Origin: Acidobacteriota bacterium
Lineage (GTDB): Bacteria > Acidobacteriota > Terriglobia > Terriglobales > Acidobacteriaceae
DNA: 64,000 nucleotides
Direction: 5' to 3'
NCBI GenBank assembly: GCA_003225055.1
Contig: QIAU01000135.1
Location: 62,001 to 126,000, forward strand
Part shown: piece after piece, positions 8,646-17,586 of the stretch
How positions within the stretch are numbered: the stretch's first letter is position 1
How the letters are laid out: every line of letters starts with the position of its first letter
Position numbers and translations under genes: made by a program
Notes under the pieces: model-generated
Told to the model about the DNA's origin: nothing
The model's database searches: none
The model's input: the letters and a program-made list of their open reading frames with translations, nothing else

Positions 8646-9182
8646 ATGCCAGACGTTCGTCGCGGACTCATCATCGTGAATACCGGCCCCGGCAAGGGCA
8701 AGACCACGGCCGCTATGGGAACCGCCCTGCGCGCCGTCGGCCAGGGCATGCGTGTCCTCATGCTGCAGTTCCTGAAGGGATCCTGGCATTACGGCGAGTT
8801 GGATGCGGTCAAAGCGTTTGGAGACAAGTTTGTGATGAAGCAGATGGGCCGCGGCTTCGTCAAGGTGGGCAAAGAGAAGCCCAGTCCCGAGGACGTCCGC
8901 ATGGTAGAGGAAGCGTGGTCCGAAGCCGACCACGCCATTCGCTCGGGCGAGTGGGAATTGGTAATCCTGGACGAGATTAACTACGCCATTGCTTATGGCA
9001 TGTTGGATGCCGCGCGAGTCGTGGATAGCTTGCAGCAAAAGCCTGAGCTGGTGCATGTCATCTTGACGGGGCGCAACGCCCATCCGACAATTGTTGATCT
9101 TGCCGACACAGTGACCGAGATGCGCCAGGTAAAGCACGCCTACGAAAAAGGCGTCATGGCGCAGAGAGGAATCGAGTATTGA
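8646..9182 (+). CDS. cobO: Cob(I)yrinic acid a,c-diamide adenosyltransferase
   Basis: 178-aa CobA/CobO/BtuR-type enzyme that adds the adenosyl group to cob(I)alamin precursors. The P-loop is NTGPGKGKTTAAMGTALRA; later motifs are LQFLKG, VILDEINYA and VILTGRNAHP. No other cobalamin biosynthesis gene is in the window, so it may serve corrinoid salvage. A corrinoid-protein pseudogene lies at 35.6-36.4 kb but is unlinked. Confidence 0.92.
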   Translation: MPDVRRGLIIVNTGPGKGKTTAAMGTALRAVGQGMRVLMLQFLKGSWHYGELDAVKAFGDKFVMKQMGRGFVKVGKEKPSPEDVRMVEEAWSEADHAIRSGEWELVILDEINYAIAYGMLDAARVVDSLQQKPELVHVILTGRNAHPTIVDLADTVTEMRQVKHAYEKGVMAQRGIEY

Positions 9183-9230
9183 GATTGATGGATCGTAGGA
9201 TTTTCGAAGCATCGACTTTCGGAGGCCTAT

Positions 9231-9253
9231 TCAATTCGTCAATTCGTCAATTC
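9231..9253. repeat. Triple AATTCGTC tandem repeat before accD
   Basis: TCAATTCGTCAATTCGTCAA: three near-perfect 8-bp units abut the accD start codon. Like the repeats before rpmA and cobO, it occupies the position of the ribosome binding site. Confidence 0.6.
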
Positions 9254-9255
9254 CC

Positions 9256-10104
9256 ATGGCCTGGTTCAAACGACAATCCGGAGAGCTGGACACATCAGGC
9301 GAGAAAAAAGTTCGCACCGAGGGGCTTTGGGTCAAGTGCGCCGGCTGTCGGCAGATCATCTGGAAGAAAGACCTGGAAGACAACCTGAATGTCTGTCCCA
9401 AATGTGAGAAGCATTTCCGGATCGACGCCCGCACCCGCTTGTCGCAATTACTCGATGACAACCAGTACGAGGTTGACGATCAGGACATCGCCTCCACCGA
9501 TCCCCTGAAATTCGTGGACCTGAAGCCCTATGCCTCGCGCCTCAAGCAGGCACAGTCCGACACCGGTTTGAAAGACGCTGTCCTCAACGTGCGCGGCAAG
9601 CTGAATGGACGGCCGGTCATCGTGAGCGCGATGGAATACTCGTTCATCGGAGGCAGTATGGGCGCGGTGGTCGGGGAAGCGATCACCCGCGCCGTGGAAC
9701 GGGCCGCCTCATGCCGCACCCCAATTGTCATTGTTTCTGCTTCCGGAGGCGCCCGCATGATGGAGGGCGTGATCAGCCTGATGCAGTTGGCCAAAATTTC
9801 CGCCGCCCTGGCCAAGCTCGACGACACCAAGGTTCCGTACATTTCTGTGCTCACCGATCCCACGACTGGCGGGGTCACCGCGTCTTATGCCATGTTGGGT
9901 GACCTGAATATCGCCGAGCCGGGGGCGTTGATTGGCTTTGCCGGACCCCGCGTGATCGAGCAGACCATCCGCCAGAAGCTGCCCCAGGGCTTTCAGCGCA
10001 GCGAGTTCCTGCTCGAACATGGCATGCTGGACGCGGTCGTGCCCCGCAAGCAGCTCAAGCCGTACATCTCAAGAGCCCTGGATTTCATGTTGGCGGCGGC
10101 ATAG
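9256..10104 (+). CDS. accD: Acetyl-CoA carboxylase carboxyltransferase subunit beta
   Basis: 282 aa. With AccA it transfers the carboxyl group from biotin to acetyl-CoA in the first step of fatty-acid synthesis. The N-terminal zinc ribbon is CAGC plus CPKC with the usual spacing. The crotonase-like core shows YSFIGGSMGAVVGEAI, SASGGARMMEG and DPTTGGVTASYAMLGD. AccA is not in the window. folC follows about 160 nt downstream, as it commonly does. Confidence 0.95.
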   Translation: MAWFKRQSGELDTSGEKKVRTEGLWVKCAGCRQIIWKKDLEDNLNVCPKCEKHFRIDARTRLSQLLDDNQYEVDDQDIASTDPLKFVDLKPYASRLKQAQSDTGLKDAVLNVRGKLNGRPVIVSAMEYSFIGGSMGAVVGEAITRAVERAASCRTPIVIVSASGGARMMEGVISLMQLAKISAALAKLDDTKVPYISVLTDPTTGGVTASYAMLGDLNIAEPGALIGFAGPRVIEQTIRQKLPQGFQRSEFLLEHGMLDAVVPRKQLKPYISRALDFMLAAA

Positions 10105-10195
10105 CAGCGATCAGCCATCAGCCTTCCGCTTTCCGCCAAACCCAGCAAGAAGCCGTTTGAGCTACCTGGCGTCACACTGGCTGCAATCCGCTGGT

Positions 10196-10220
10196 AACTC
10201 GAAATTTGAAACTAGAAACT
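10196..10220. repeat. AACTCGAAATTTGAAACTAGAAACT repeat before folC
   Basis: Second plus-strand copy of the GAAACT-type tandem repeat, 40 nt upstream of folC. It is closely similar to the copy before cobO. Confidence 0.55.
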
Positions 10221-10261
10221 GCTAAGCTGAAGCCGATCGCTGAGGGCTGACAACCCTTCTC

Positions 10262-11650
10262 ATGTCTTACGAAACCGCCATTGCCCGCATCTACGCGCTC
10301 GGTCACGAGCTGGCGCAGACCTCCGCCCGCAAGTTCGACCTGGCGCACATGCGCGTGCTGCTGGCCGCGCTGGAACATCCCGAGCGGCGCCTTGCTGGTG
10401 TGCTGATAGGCGGCACCAACGGCAAGGGCTCAACCGCCGCCACCCTGGCTTCAATTCTGCATGCTTCCGGGTTGCGAACAGGTTTATATACGTCGCCCCA
10501 CCTGGTACGCATCAACGAACGCATCCGACTCGACGGGAAGCCCATCAGCGACGACGATTTCGCCTTGCTGCACGACCTGGTCGACCGCACTGCTGAGCGG
10601 CTGGGGGAAGAAGGCGAGCTTCCATGGCATCCCAGTTTTTTCGAGATGCTGACGGCCATGGCGTTTGAGCATTTTGCGCGCAAGAAAGTCGATGTTGCAG
10701 TGCTTGAGGTCGGCATGGGTGGACGCCTGGACGCGACCAATGTGATCGAGCCTCTGGTAAGCGTGATTACTGATATCTCGCTAGACCATCAGAAATTTCT
10801 CGGCAATACCGTCGGCGAAATCGCACAGGAGAAAGCGGGGATTATCCGTGCAGGCCGGCCGGTCGTGGTTCTGCCCCAGCAGCCTGCGGCTAACGACGTG
10901 ATCGGCAACGCGATCCTGGAGCTGGGAGCGCGCGGCATCAGCGCTGTGCCCTACGTTCCTCCGCTGTCGCCAGCGGCCGCTCCGCATCTGGGAAGACTGG
11001 AAGCAAAACCTTTCGCCGCCGAGAACGCCGAGACGGAAGAAGGACGAATCTGGGCTTCTCAATATTCAGTCCGGGTAATGGGAAAAGAGATTCGCATCGA
11101 GTCACCTCTGGTAGGACGCCATCAATTACGGAATATTGCTCTCGCTATTGCTGCGGCTGAAGAACTGAAAAACCAAGGCTTCAGCGTTACGCCTGAGACG
11201 ATAGAACGCGGTATCCGTGAGACTCGCTGGCCCGGCCGATTTCAGGTGGTTCCGGCTACGAACGAATCTCCCGAGCTTGTCCTCGACGTGGCCCACAATC
11301 CGGCGGGGGCGTGGGCGTTGCGCTCCGCGCTTTCCGCCTGCTATGAGGACAGGCAACTCACCTTCATCTTCGGGGCTATGCGAGACAAAGCGATCGGAGA
11401 GATGGCCGAAATCCTGTTTCCGCTCGCCCAGCATGTGATGGCCACCCGGGCCGACAATCCGCGCTCGGCTACCCCTGAGGAAGTCCGCGACGCGGCCCTT
11501 CGGGTTTCCCCGGAGATCCGGCTAGCCCCCAGTGTAGGCTCGGCCTTGGCGCAGGCGCGAGAACTGGCCGGGCAGGCGGGGGTGATAGTGATTAGCGGGT
11601 CAATTTACATCGTGGGAGAAGCGATGCGCGAGCTCAGGTTGCGCATCTAA
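10262..11650 (+). CDS. folC: Folylpolyglutamate/dihydrofolate synthase
   Basis: 462-aa Mur-ligase-family enzyme that adds glutamate to folates. ATP-binding loop GGTNGKGSTAATLASIL, the omega-loop region SPHLVRINERIR, GGRLDATN and the C-terminal LDVAHNPAGA are all present. A segment near residues 250-262 (FAAENAETEEG) interrupts the central domain. Its DNA is a GCCGAGAACGCCGA repeat copy like the one ending obgE, so it looks like an in-frame insertion. The next gene starts 6 nt after the stop. Confidence 0.93.
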   Translation: MSYETAIARIYALGHELAQTSARKFDLAHMRVLLAALEHPERRLAGVLIGGTNGKGSTAATLASILHASGLRTGLYTSPHLVRINERIRLDGKPISDDDFALLHDLVDRTAERLGEEGELPWHPSFFEMLTAMAFEHFARKKVDVAVLEVGMGGRLDATNVIEPLVSVITDISLDHQKFLGNTVGEIAQEKAGIIRAGRPVVVLPQQPAANDVIGNAILELGARGISAVPYVPPLSPAAAPHLGRLEAKPFAAENAETEEGRIWASQYSVRVMGKEIRIESPLVGRHQLRNIALAIAAAEELKNQGFSVTPETIERGIRETRWPGRFQVVPATNESPELVLDVAHNPAGAWALRSALSACYEDRQLTFIFGAMRDKAIGEMAEILFPLAQHVMATRADNPRSATPEEVRDAALRVSPEIRLAPSVGSALAQARELAGQAGVIVISGSIYIVGEAMRELRLRI

Positions 11651-11656
11651 ACACGC

Positions 11657-12418
11657 GTGCCTTTGGATACCTCTGAAATCGACAAGCACACCTCTCGAGC
11701 GAGCCGGATAGCCGAACTGCGCTCGACGCCGGCGGATGCAAGACCCGCCCCCACAGGGAAATACCGACTGCTCAGTCGGCTGCGCTCGTATTTTGTCTTC
11801 GCTCCCTTAATCTGGCTGTACACGGTCGTGATGGGCCTGTTATCCCTGCCAACTTCAGTTTTCAGTAATAGCGGCCGCGTCCAACACGACTTTGCCCGCG
11901 TCTGGGCCTGGCTGATCATGAAGACAATCTTTTCGCCGGTGACGGTCATGGGGTTGGAGAAGATCGACACCACCAGGCCGCACGTCTACGCCGTGAATCA
12001 TGGTTCCGCGCTGGACATTCCGGTGCTCTATGTGCACTTGCCGTTCCAGTTCCGGATCGCTTTCAAGAAGGAGTTGCTGAAGTATCCCATTGTCGGCTGG
12101 CACCTGAGGCGATCCGGACAGGTATGCATTGACCAACAAAACCCGGCTGGCTCGATTGGCGCCATCCGCTCGGCTCGGAAGCGTCTCAAGCGCGGTTTCC
12201 TCGCCATAAAATCTCAGGTGGACGTAGTGCCGGTGGCGCTGGTTGGAACCTACGAACTGCTGCCCATGGACACCTATCACATCAAGTGCCGCCCCCTGGA
12301 GATGCGCGTAGGCGAGCCGATCTCGACAGCAGTTCTGACCCTGGATGAGATGGACACGCTCTCAGCGAAAGTGCAGAGCGCCATGGAAGAGCTGTATTAC
12401 GCAAACGAAACCCCATAG
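11657..12418 (+). CDS. PlsC-like lysophospholipid acyltransferase lacking the FPEG motif
   Basis: 253 aa, GTG start 6 nt after folC. A membrane anchor lies around residues 45-65 (YFVFAPLIWLYTVVMGLLSL). Motif I is NHGSALD (HX4D), motif II FKKELLKYPIVGW, and motif IV VVPVALVGTYELLPM. Motif III, FPEGTR/FPEGGR, which binds the glycerol-phosphate, is absent. The sequence runs SARKRLKRGFLAIKS, where relatives carry roughly 20 further residues between LK and RG. The frame is intact, so this looks like an in-frame deletion of about 60 nt. Activity is doubtful. Confidence 0.8.
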   Translation: MPLDTSEIDKHTSRASRIAELRSTPADARPAPTGKYRLLSRLRSYFVFAPLIWLYTVVMGLLSLPTSVFSNSGRVQHDFARVWAWLIMKTIFSPVTVMGLEKIDTTRPHVYAVNHGSALDIPVLYVHLPFQFRIAFKKELLKYPIVGWHLRRSGQVCIDQQNPAGSIGAIRSARKRLKRGFLAIKSQVDVVPVALVGTYELLPMDTYHIKCRPLEMRVGEPISTAVLTLDEMDTLSAKVQSAMEELYYANETP

Positions 12419-12499
12419 GCCCAGTAGGCCAGCCGTGGGTTTGACCCTCCCCATTCCCTCCGTTAAACTCAAAAGATTCAGCAGGGTGCAAGGCTCTTT

Positions 12500-14449
12500 A
12501 TGTCGGTCGGTAGCATCAAGATCAGACTCCCAGACGGATCGGTCAAAGAGGTTCCTAGGGGCACGACTGCCCAGGACATCGCCAAGTCGATCAGCCCGCG
12601 TCTTGCCGATGCCGCCCTGGCTGCCAAAACCAATGGCGACCTGATTGACCTCGCCCGTCCGCTGGAGAACGACACCGACCTGCGCATTCTTACCGAGCGC
12701 GATCCTGAGGCTCTGGAAGTCTACCGTCATTCCTCTGCCCACCTTCTGGCTGCAGCAGTGCTGGAGCTCTTCCCTGAAACCAAACTGGGCCATGGTCCTG
12801 CCACCGAGAGCGGTTTTTTCTACGACTTCTACCGCCCTAACCCGTTTACTGCCGAGGATCTGGAAAAGATCGAAAAGAAGATGCAGGAGCTGGTGCAGCA
12901 GAACATTCCTTACGCCCGCGAATTTCTGCCCCGGGAACAGGGCCTTACCGAGTTCAAAAAAGGAGGCGACTTCATGAAGTGTCATTTCATCGAGCAACTC
13001 ACTCGGCCCGATGAAAAGATTTCCATTTACCGCACCGGCAAGTTCACCGACTTCTGCCGCGGCCCGCATATCCCGTCAACCGGCAAGATCAAGGCGTTCA
13101 AGCTGCTGAACATCGCGGGTGCCTACTGGTTGGGCGATGAGAAAAACCCGCAGCTACAGCGCATCTATGGGACCTCGTTTTTTTCCAAGAAAGAACTGGA
13201 CGATTACCTGAACAAGATCGAAGAGGCCAAGAAGCGGGACCATCGCGCGCTAGGCCAGCAGCTAGACCTGTTCTCGATCCAGGAACTGGCCGGGCCGGGG
13301 CTGATTTTCTGGCATCCCAAGGGCGGCATCATCCGTAAAGAGATGGAAGACTGGATGCGCGAGCAGTACGTGAAGCGTGGGTATTCGCTGGTGTACACCC
13401 CGCACGTCATGCGTAAGCAGCTGTGGCAAACTTCGGGCCATGAAGGCTACTACGTCCAGAACATGTTCGACGTCATGGAGCTCGACGACGCCGAATACCG
13501 CCTGAAGCCCATGAACTGCCCCGGCCACATTCTCATCTACAAAGATTCGCTGAAATCGTACCGCGACTTGCCCGTGCGACTGGGCGAACTGGGCACCGTT
13601 TATCGCTACGAGCGCTCCGGCGTGATGCACGGCCTGCTGCGCGTGCGTGGCTTCACGCAGGACGATGCGCATATCTTCTGCACTCCCGGGCAGATTGAAA
13701 AAGAGATTGCCGATTGTGTGGAGTTCGCCCGCGACGTGCTCCGGGATTTCGGTTTCGACAAGTTCCAGACTGAGCTTTCCACCTGGGATCCCAACGACCG
13801 CAAGAATTTTGTTGGAAGCGAAGAGCAGTGGAACATGGCGACCCGCTCGCTTGAAAACGTTCTCAAGCGATTGAACATTGAATACAAGACAATTCCCGGT
13901 GAAGCCGCATTCTACGGGCCGAAGATCGATATCAAGCTGGTGGATGCAATCGGCCGTCTCTGGCAGCTCTCGACCGTCCAGTTCGACTTCAACTTGCCGC
14001 AACGGTTTCAGCTCGAGTACGTCGCGGAAGACGGCACCCGCAAGCAGCCCGTGATGGTTCACCGGGCGCTTTATGGGTCGATCGAGCGCTTCTTTGGCGT
14101 GCTGATCGAGCACTACGCCGGTGCTTTCCCGGTATGGCTATCACCGGTGCAGGCCGTGATGATCCCTATCAGCGAACGCCACAGAGACTACGCGGAGAAA
14201 GTCGCGGCCCAACTGAAAGAAGCCGGCGTGCGGGTGGAAGTGGACGCGCGCAACGAAAAAATGAACGCCAAAATCCGCGAGCACGCCTTACAGAAGGCTC
14301 CCTTTTTGCTGGTCGTAGGCGACAAGGAAGCCGAGTCCGGCAAGGTCAATGTCCGCATTCGCGGCAAAGAGAAGACCGAAGACATGCCCGCTACTGACTT
14401 CGTCGAGAGAATCAAGAACCTGATCGCGGACAAGAGCCCGACCCTGTAG
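12500..14449 (+). CDS. thrS: Threonyl-tRNA synthetase
   Basis: 649 aa, full length. N-terminal TGS domain (residues 1-65), then the editing domain with HSSAHLLAAAV. The class II core carries MNCPGHILIY (zinc Cys), YRYERSGVMHGLLRVRGFTQ and VHRALYGSIERFFGVLIEH. The C-terminal anticodon-binding domain begins around FPVWLSPVQ. ATG at 12500 fits the TGS start MSVGSIKIRLPDG. I see no T-box or obvious autoregulatory stem in the 80-nt upstream gap. Confidence 0.96.
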   Translation: MSVGSIKIRLPDGSVKEVPRGTTAQDIAKSISPRLADAALAAKTNGDLIDLARPLENDTDLRILTERDPEALEVYRHSSAHLLAAAVLELFPETKLGHGPATESGFFYDFYRPNPFTAEDLEKIEKKMQELVQQNIPYAREFLPREQGLTEFKKGGDFMKCHFIEQLTRPDEKISIYRTGKFTDFCRGPHIPSTGKIKAFKLLNIAGAYWLGDEKNPQLQRIYGTSFFSKKELDDYLNKIEEAKKRDHRALGQQLDLFSIQELAGPGLIFWHPKGGIIRKEMEDWMREQYVKRGYSLVYTPHVMRKQLWQTSGHEGYYVQNMFDVMELDDAEYRLKPMNCPGHILIYKDSLKSYRDLPVRLGELGTVYRYERSGVMHGLLRVRGFTQDDAHIFCTPGQIEKEIADCVEFARDVLRDFGFDKFQTELSTWDPNDRKNFVGSEEQWNMATRSLENVLKRLNIEYKTIPGEAAFYGPKIDIKLVDAIGRLWQLSTVQFDFNLPQRFQLEYVAEDGTRKQPVMVHRALYGSIERFFGVLIEHYAGAFPVWLSPVQAVMIPISERHRDYAEKVAAQLKEAGVRVEVDARNEKMNAKIREHALQKAPFLLVVGDKEAESGKVNVRIRGKEKTEDMPATDFVERIKNLIADKSPTL

Positions 14450-14464
14450 TTCGCCGCAGACTAC

Positions 14465-14499
14465 GTAGGCCCAGCCCCCCTCGGCTGGACAGCCCGCCA
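14465..14499. repeat. Partial copy of the GTAGG...CAGCCCCCCTCGGCTG element
   Basis: GTAGGCCCAGCCCCCCTCGG matches the left half of the approx. 45-bp elements at 20371, 31994 and 32275. It sits just after thrS. Confidence 0.5.
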
Positions 14500-14511
14500 G
14501 CAGTGAATACG

Positions 14512-14970
14512 ATGGTTCGCCTCGAGCTCACGACTTCAATTGCCGCTCCTGTCCAGCGGCGCTTCGATCTTTCCCGCGGCATTGATCTTCATCTTGCTTC
14601 AACTCACGGTACCGGTGAGGGTGCCATTAGAGTGTGTAACCAGCGGACTCACTGGCATCTGGCAGGACGTCACGTGAAAGGTTCGACAGTTTGGATCTAA
14701 CGTCCGGCATGCCAGCCGCATAACGACTTTTGATCCGCCGCGCTATTCTCCGCATTCCATACAGAAGAGGATTTTCAAGAGCTACTGTCACGACCATCAC
14801 CTCGAAGTCCATAAAAATGGCGGGCGGATGCGGGACGTTGTGGCAGGGGAACGGAACCTTTGGGTTGGATGGGACTGTTGGTCAAGAGAACCCTGCTCAG
14901 ACGCCGGATGCGCAAGCTCATCACGCGCAGGAATCAATTCATCAGGCAAGCAGCCGAATCAATGGAGTAG
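14512..14970 (+). pseudogene. Decayed SRPBCC-family (polyketide cyclase-like) gene
   Basis: Starts MVRLELTTSIAAPVQRRFDL then SRGIDLHLASTHGTGEGAI, a typical SRPBCC ligand-binding N-terminus. The frame is lost near 14630. The neighbouring frame then reads TSGLTGIWQDVT, a stop, and later RHASRITTFDPPRYSP, FKSYCHDHHLEV and GGRMRDVV. A third frame ends with MGLLVKRTLLRRRMRKLITR and then RNQFIRQAAESME and TAG at 14968. All pieces are in order and match one family of about 155 aa. At least two frameshifts, one stop and some small losses make it non-functional. Confidence 0.8.
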
Positions 14971-15247
14971 CACAAATACATTGAGCGCTAAAGACAGGGT
15001 AAAAATAGCGTCTTGTTTTTTTGTCAGGGCGCCGCTTTCGGCGGTGCCGCCGGCAAATTAGGAACAGACATCAGCCGCCGAGTACGCTCGGCTGAGGCAC
15101 GTGATTGCCGGCAGGAGAAATACGAGGGCATGTCCCGGTTTTAGCCGCTGAACGCACTCTGGTCGGCGTGAGTCAAAAGCTACCCGACCTTCGCTCGGCC
15201 GCCCAGAGGAGGGTGTCTGGGCCTACGCCAGGCTGTACTATGTTCTC

Positions 15248-16741
15248 GTGCACGATCTCGCCCGCAGGCTTCTGGAGCACGTCCGGCAGCAGCATCTGCT
15301 GAAGCCGGGAGACCGCGTCGGTGTGGCCGTTTCCGGGGGCGGCGATTCGGTTGGCTTGCTGCGGCTTCTCCTGGAACTCCGCCCGGGGCTCGGAGTTGTC
15401 CTTTCGGTCATTCACTTCAATCACCAACTCCGTGGGGCTGACTCGGACGCGGATGCTGAGTTCGTGGCCGGCATGGCGCGCGAGCATAAACTCCCGCTGT
15501 ATTTAACCAGCACCGACGTGGGCCAACGCGCCACCGAAAAGCACCTCAGTATTGAAGCCGCCGCCCGGCAGTTACGTTATCAATATTTCGTCGGCCTGCT
15601 GGGGGAAGACCTGGACAAAATTGCCACGGGGCACACTCTCGATGACCAGGCTGAAACCGTCCTGCTGCGCCTTGTCCGGGGCACGGGAATGCGAGGTCTG
15701 AGAGCCATTCAGCCGCGGCTGGAACTTCAACCGGGGGACATCGTTCGCCCCCTGCTTGGAATTCGACGCCGTGAGCTTGAGCAATACCTGCAAGCTTCCG
15801 GCCAGCCATGGCGGGATGATGCAACCAACCGCGATCCGAAGTTCACGCGCAACCGGGTGCGCCAGTTGTTGCTTCCTTTGCTCGAGCGAGATTTCAACCC
15901 GGCCATCGCCGAGAATCTGGCGGAGCTGGCCGAGATCGCACGCGGTGAAGAAGACTACTGGGAGAACCAGGTTTCCGGTTGGATGGGCACCCTGGTCCAG
16001 TGGTCCTCCCGCGAGCGGGCTCGTCCTGCCCTTGTGCAACTTGCGGCCACAAGCGGCCAAGCTGCCCCTGAACGGGAAACTTGCGGTACTGCGGTGGGGA
16101 ATGCCGCGCTGGATCTCGCGTGGTTACAAGCCGAGCCACTCGCGTCGCAGAGGCGAGTCATCAAGGCAATTGGCGACTCTGCCGGAATTCCGCTCGAATA
16201 CAAACATGTTGAAGCGATTCTCAGACTCGCGGTGGACCAGGAAACCAGCGGCAAACAACTAGTTCTTCCGAGTGGCTGGAAAGCCGTGCGCGACGGAGTG
16301 AGCCTTCAATTCCGAGCCCCGGCGGAGGGGCCGGTTGCCTCCAACTACGATTACCGTCTCTCGGTGCCGGGGGAAATCAAGGTGCCGGAAACGGCGACGC
16401 TTTTTCAGGCGCTTCGAATTGTTCCCGGCACTTCTCCCTGCGGATACAGTCCCGACCACCTTTTCGACCCCAAACATCTGTCGAAAGAACTGATCGTTCG
16501 AAATTGGCGGCCCGGAGATCGTTTCTGGCCCGCCCATACAAAATCTCCCAAGAAGATCAAGGAACTGCTGCAGGAGCGCCACCTGGCGCAGCCGCAGCGT
16601 AAGCTTTGGCCAGTGGTGGTGAGTGGAGACGAGATCGTCTGGCTTCGTGGATTTCCGCCTCCTGCTGGACTACGCGCAGGGGGCGGCCAGGAGTCCGTGC
16701 TCATCCGCGAAGTTGCCATCGAGGACAACGGGAAAGAGTAA
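15248..16741 (+). CDS. tilS: tRNA(Ile)-lysidine synthetase
   Basis: 497 aa, GTG start. Modifies C34 of the AUA-reading tRNA-Ile to lysidine. The PP-loop is AVSGGGDSVGLLRLL, followed by IHFNHQLRG, ATGHTLDDQAETVLLRLVRG and WRDDATNRDPKFTRNRVR. The C-terminal TilS domain is IVRNWRPGDRFWP with KIKELLQERHL. Adjacent to hpt and ftsH, a trio whose order is conserved in many bacteria. The 5' flank carries hairpin repeats but no clear promoter. Confidence 0.94.
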   Translation: MHDLARRLLEHVRQQHLLKPGDRVGVAVSGGGDSVGLLRLLLELRPGLGVVLSVIHFNHQLRGADSDADAEFVAGMAREHKLPLYLTSTDVGQRATEKHLSIEAAARQLRYQYFVGLLGEDLDKIATGHTLDDQAETVLLRLVRGTGMRGLRAIQPRLELQPGDIVRPLLGIRRRELEQYLQASGQPWRDDATNRDPKFTRNRVRQLLLPLLERDFNPAIAENLAELAEIARGEEDYWENQVSGWMGTLVQWSSRERARPALVQLAATSGQAAPERETCGTAVGNAALDLAWLQAEPLASQRRVIKAIGDSAGIPLEYKHVEAILRLAVDQETSGKQLVLPSGWKAVRDGVSLQFRAPAEGPVASNYDYRLSVPGEIKVPETATLFQALRIVPGTSPCGYSPDHLFDPKHLSKELIVRNWRPGDRFWPAHTKSPKKIKELLQERHLAQPQRKLWPVVVSGDEIVWLRGFPPPAGLRAGGGQESVLIREVAIEDNGKE

Positions 16742-16783
16742 AGTATCCAGTATCTCGCGTGGGCAGCTACATCTTCCCGCATC

Positions 16784-17341
16784 ATGGCAGACCAGGCTTC
16801 CAATTCCGAGTCGTTGCGGCCGGTAATCACGGCCGAACAAGTTGAGAAGCGTGTCCTCGAGATGGCCCGCCAAATCTCGGACCATTACCGTGGACGGACG
16901 CTCCACATCGTCGCCGTTCTGGAAAACAGTTTCATGTTCATGGCTGACCTAGTGCGCCTGCTGGCGGTCCCGGTGGTCTGTACCTTCATCAAGCCTCATT
17001 CCGCGAAGAAGCAGCAGGCAGAAAATGCGCCTCCCCTGGTGGAAATCTTCTTCAGCGCCGAAGTGGATATCCGCGGCCAGCATGTTCTTCTGCTGGAGGG
17101 GCTCGTGAACTCCGGCGTGACCACCGACTTTCTCATGGCTGATCTTCGGGCCCGGGGCGCCGCCTCGGTGAAGCTGGCGACGCTACTAGATCGCCAGACT
17201 GCACGCCGGGTGCAACTCCAGCCCGATTACTTCGGTTTTCTGGTGGACGAACCATTCCTGGTCGGTTACGGGCTGGCCTCTGCTCAGCAAACCTGCCGCA
17301 ATCTGCCGTTCTTGGCCATCCCAAACCAGCAGGCCAAGTGA
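16784..17341 (+). CDS. hpt: Hypoxanthine phosphoribosyltransferase-like protein with altered PRPP loop
   Basis: 185 aa, in the hpt position between tilS and ftsH. The type I PRTase fold is recognisable: IVAVLENSFMFMADLVR at the N-terminus and PDYFGFLVDEPFLVGYGLAS at the C-terminus. The PRPP-binding motif normally reads V(E/D)DIxDTGxT, but here it is LLLEGLVNSGVTT. The second acidic residue is Gly and the later Asp is Asn, so PRPP and magnesium binding should be weakened. It could be a non-catalytic paralog or a divergent enzyme. Confidence 0.75.
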   Translation: MADQASNSESLRPVITAEQVEKRVLEMARQISDHYRGRTLHIVAVLENSFMFMADLVRLLAVPVVCTFIKPHSAKKQQAENAPPLVEIFFSAEVDIRGQHVLLLEGLVNSGVTTDFLMADLRARGAASVKLATLLDRQTARRVQLQPDYFGFLVDEPFLVGYGLASAQQTCRNLPFLAIPNQQAK

Positions 17342-17410
17342 CCTAAGTCATCAGACCGAACCGTGTTTTTTAACCGGGACTAGGGCCAGGAAACAGGTAG
17401 AATAGTCGCA

Positions 17411-17470
17411 AACCCAGAATCGGCAAATCGAGCAGGGGGGTTTCTTGCGCGGGGGCTGAAATTCTGGGTT
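17411..17470. promoter_or_regulatory. 10-bp inverted repeat upstream of ftsH
   Basis: AACCCAGAAT (17411-17420) and ATTCTGGGTT (17461-17470) are perfect reverse complements 40 nt apart, about 117 nt before ftsH. Either a long stem in the leader RNA or an operator pair; no known regulator site is recognised. Confidence 0.35.
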
Positions 17471-17586
17471 CGGCGTCAAAGTAGGTGTAGACGGTTAAAA
17501 AAGAGCCGGTTAGCCTTGATCCGCATCTAAAATGGATGCGTGCGGGAGTGATAGGTGCGTCCGCGTAAGGCACTAGAGGAGTTCCC

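Noticed and set aside
13262-14113. 283-codon open frame antisense to thrS
   Set aside because: Fully inside a conserved synthetase gene; a shadow frame.
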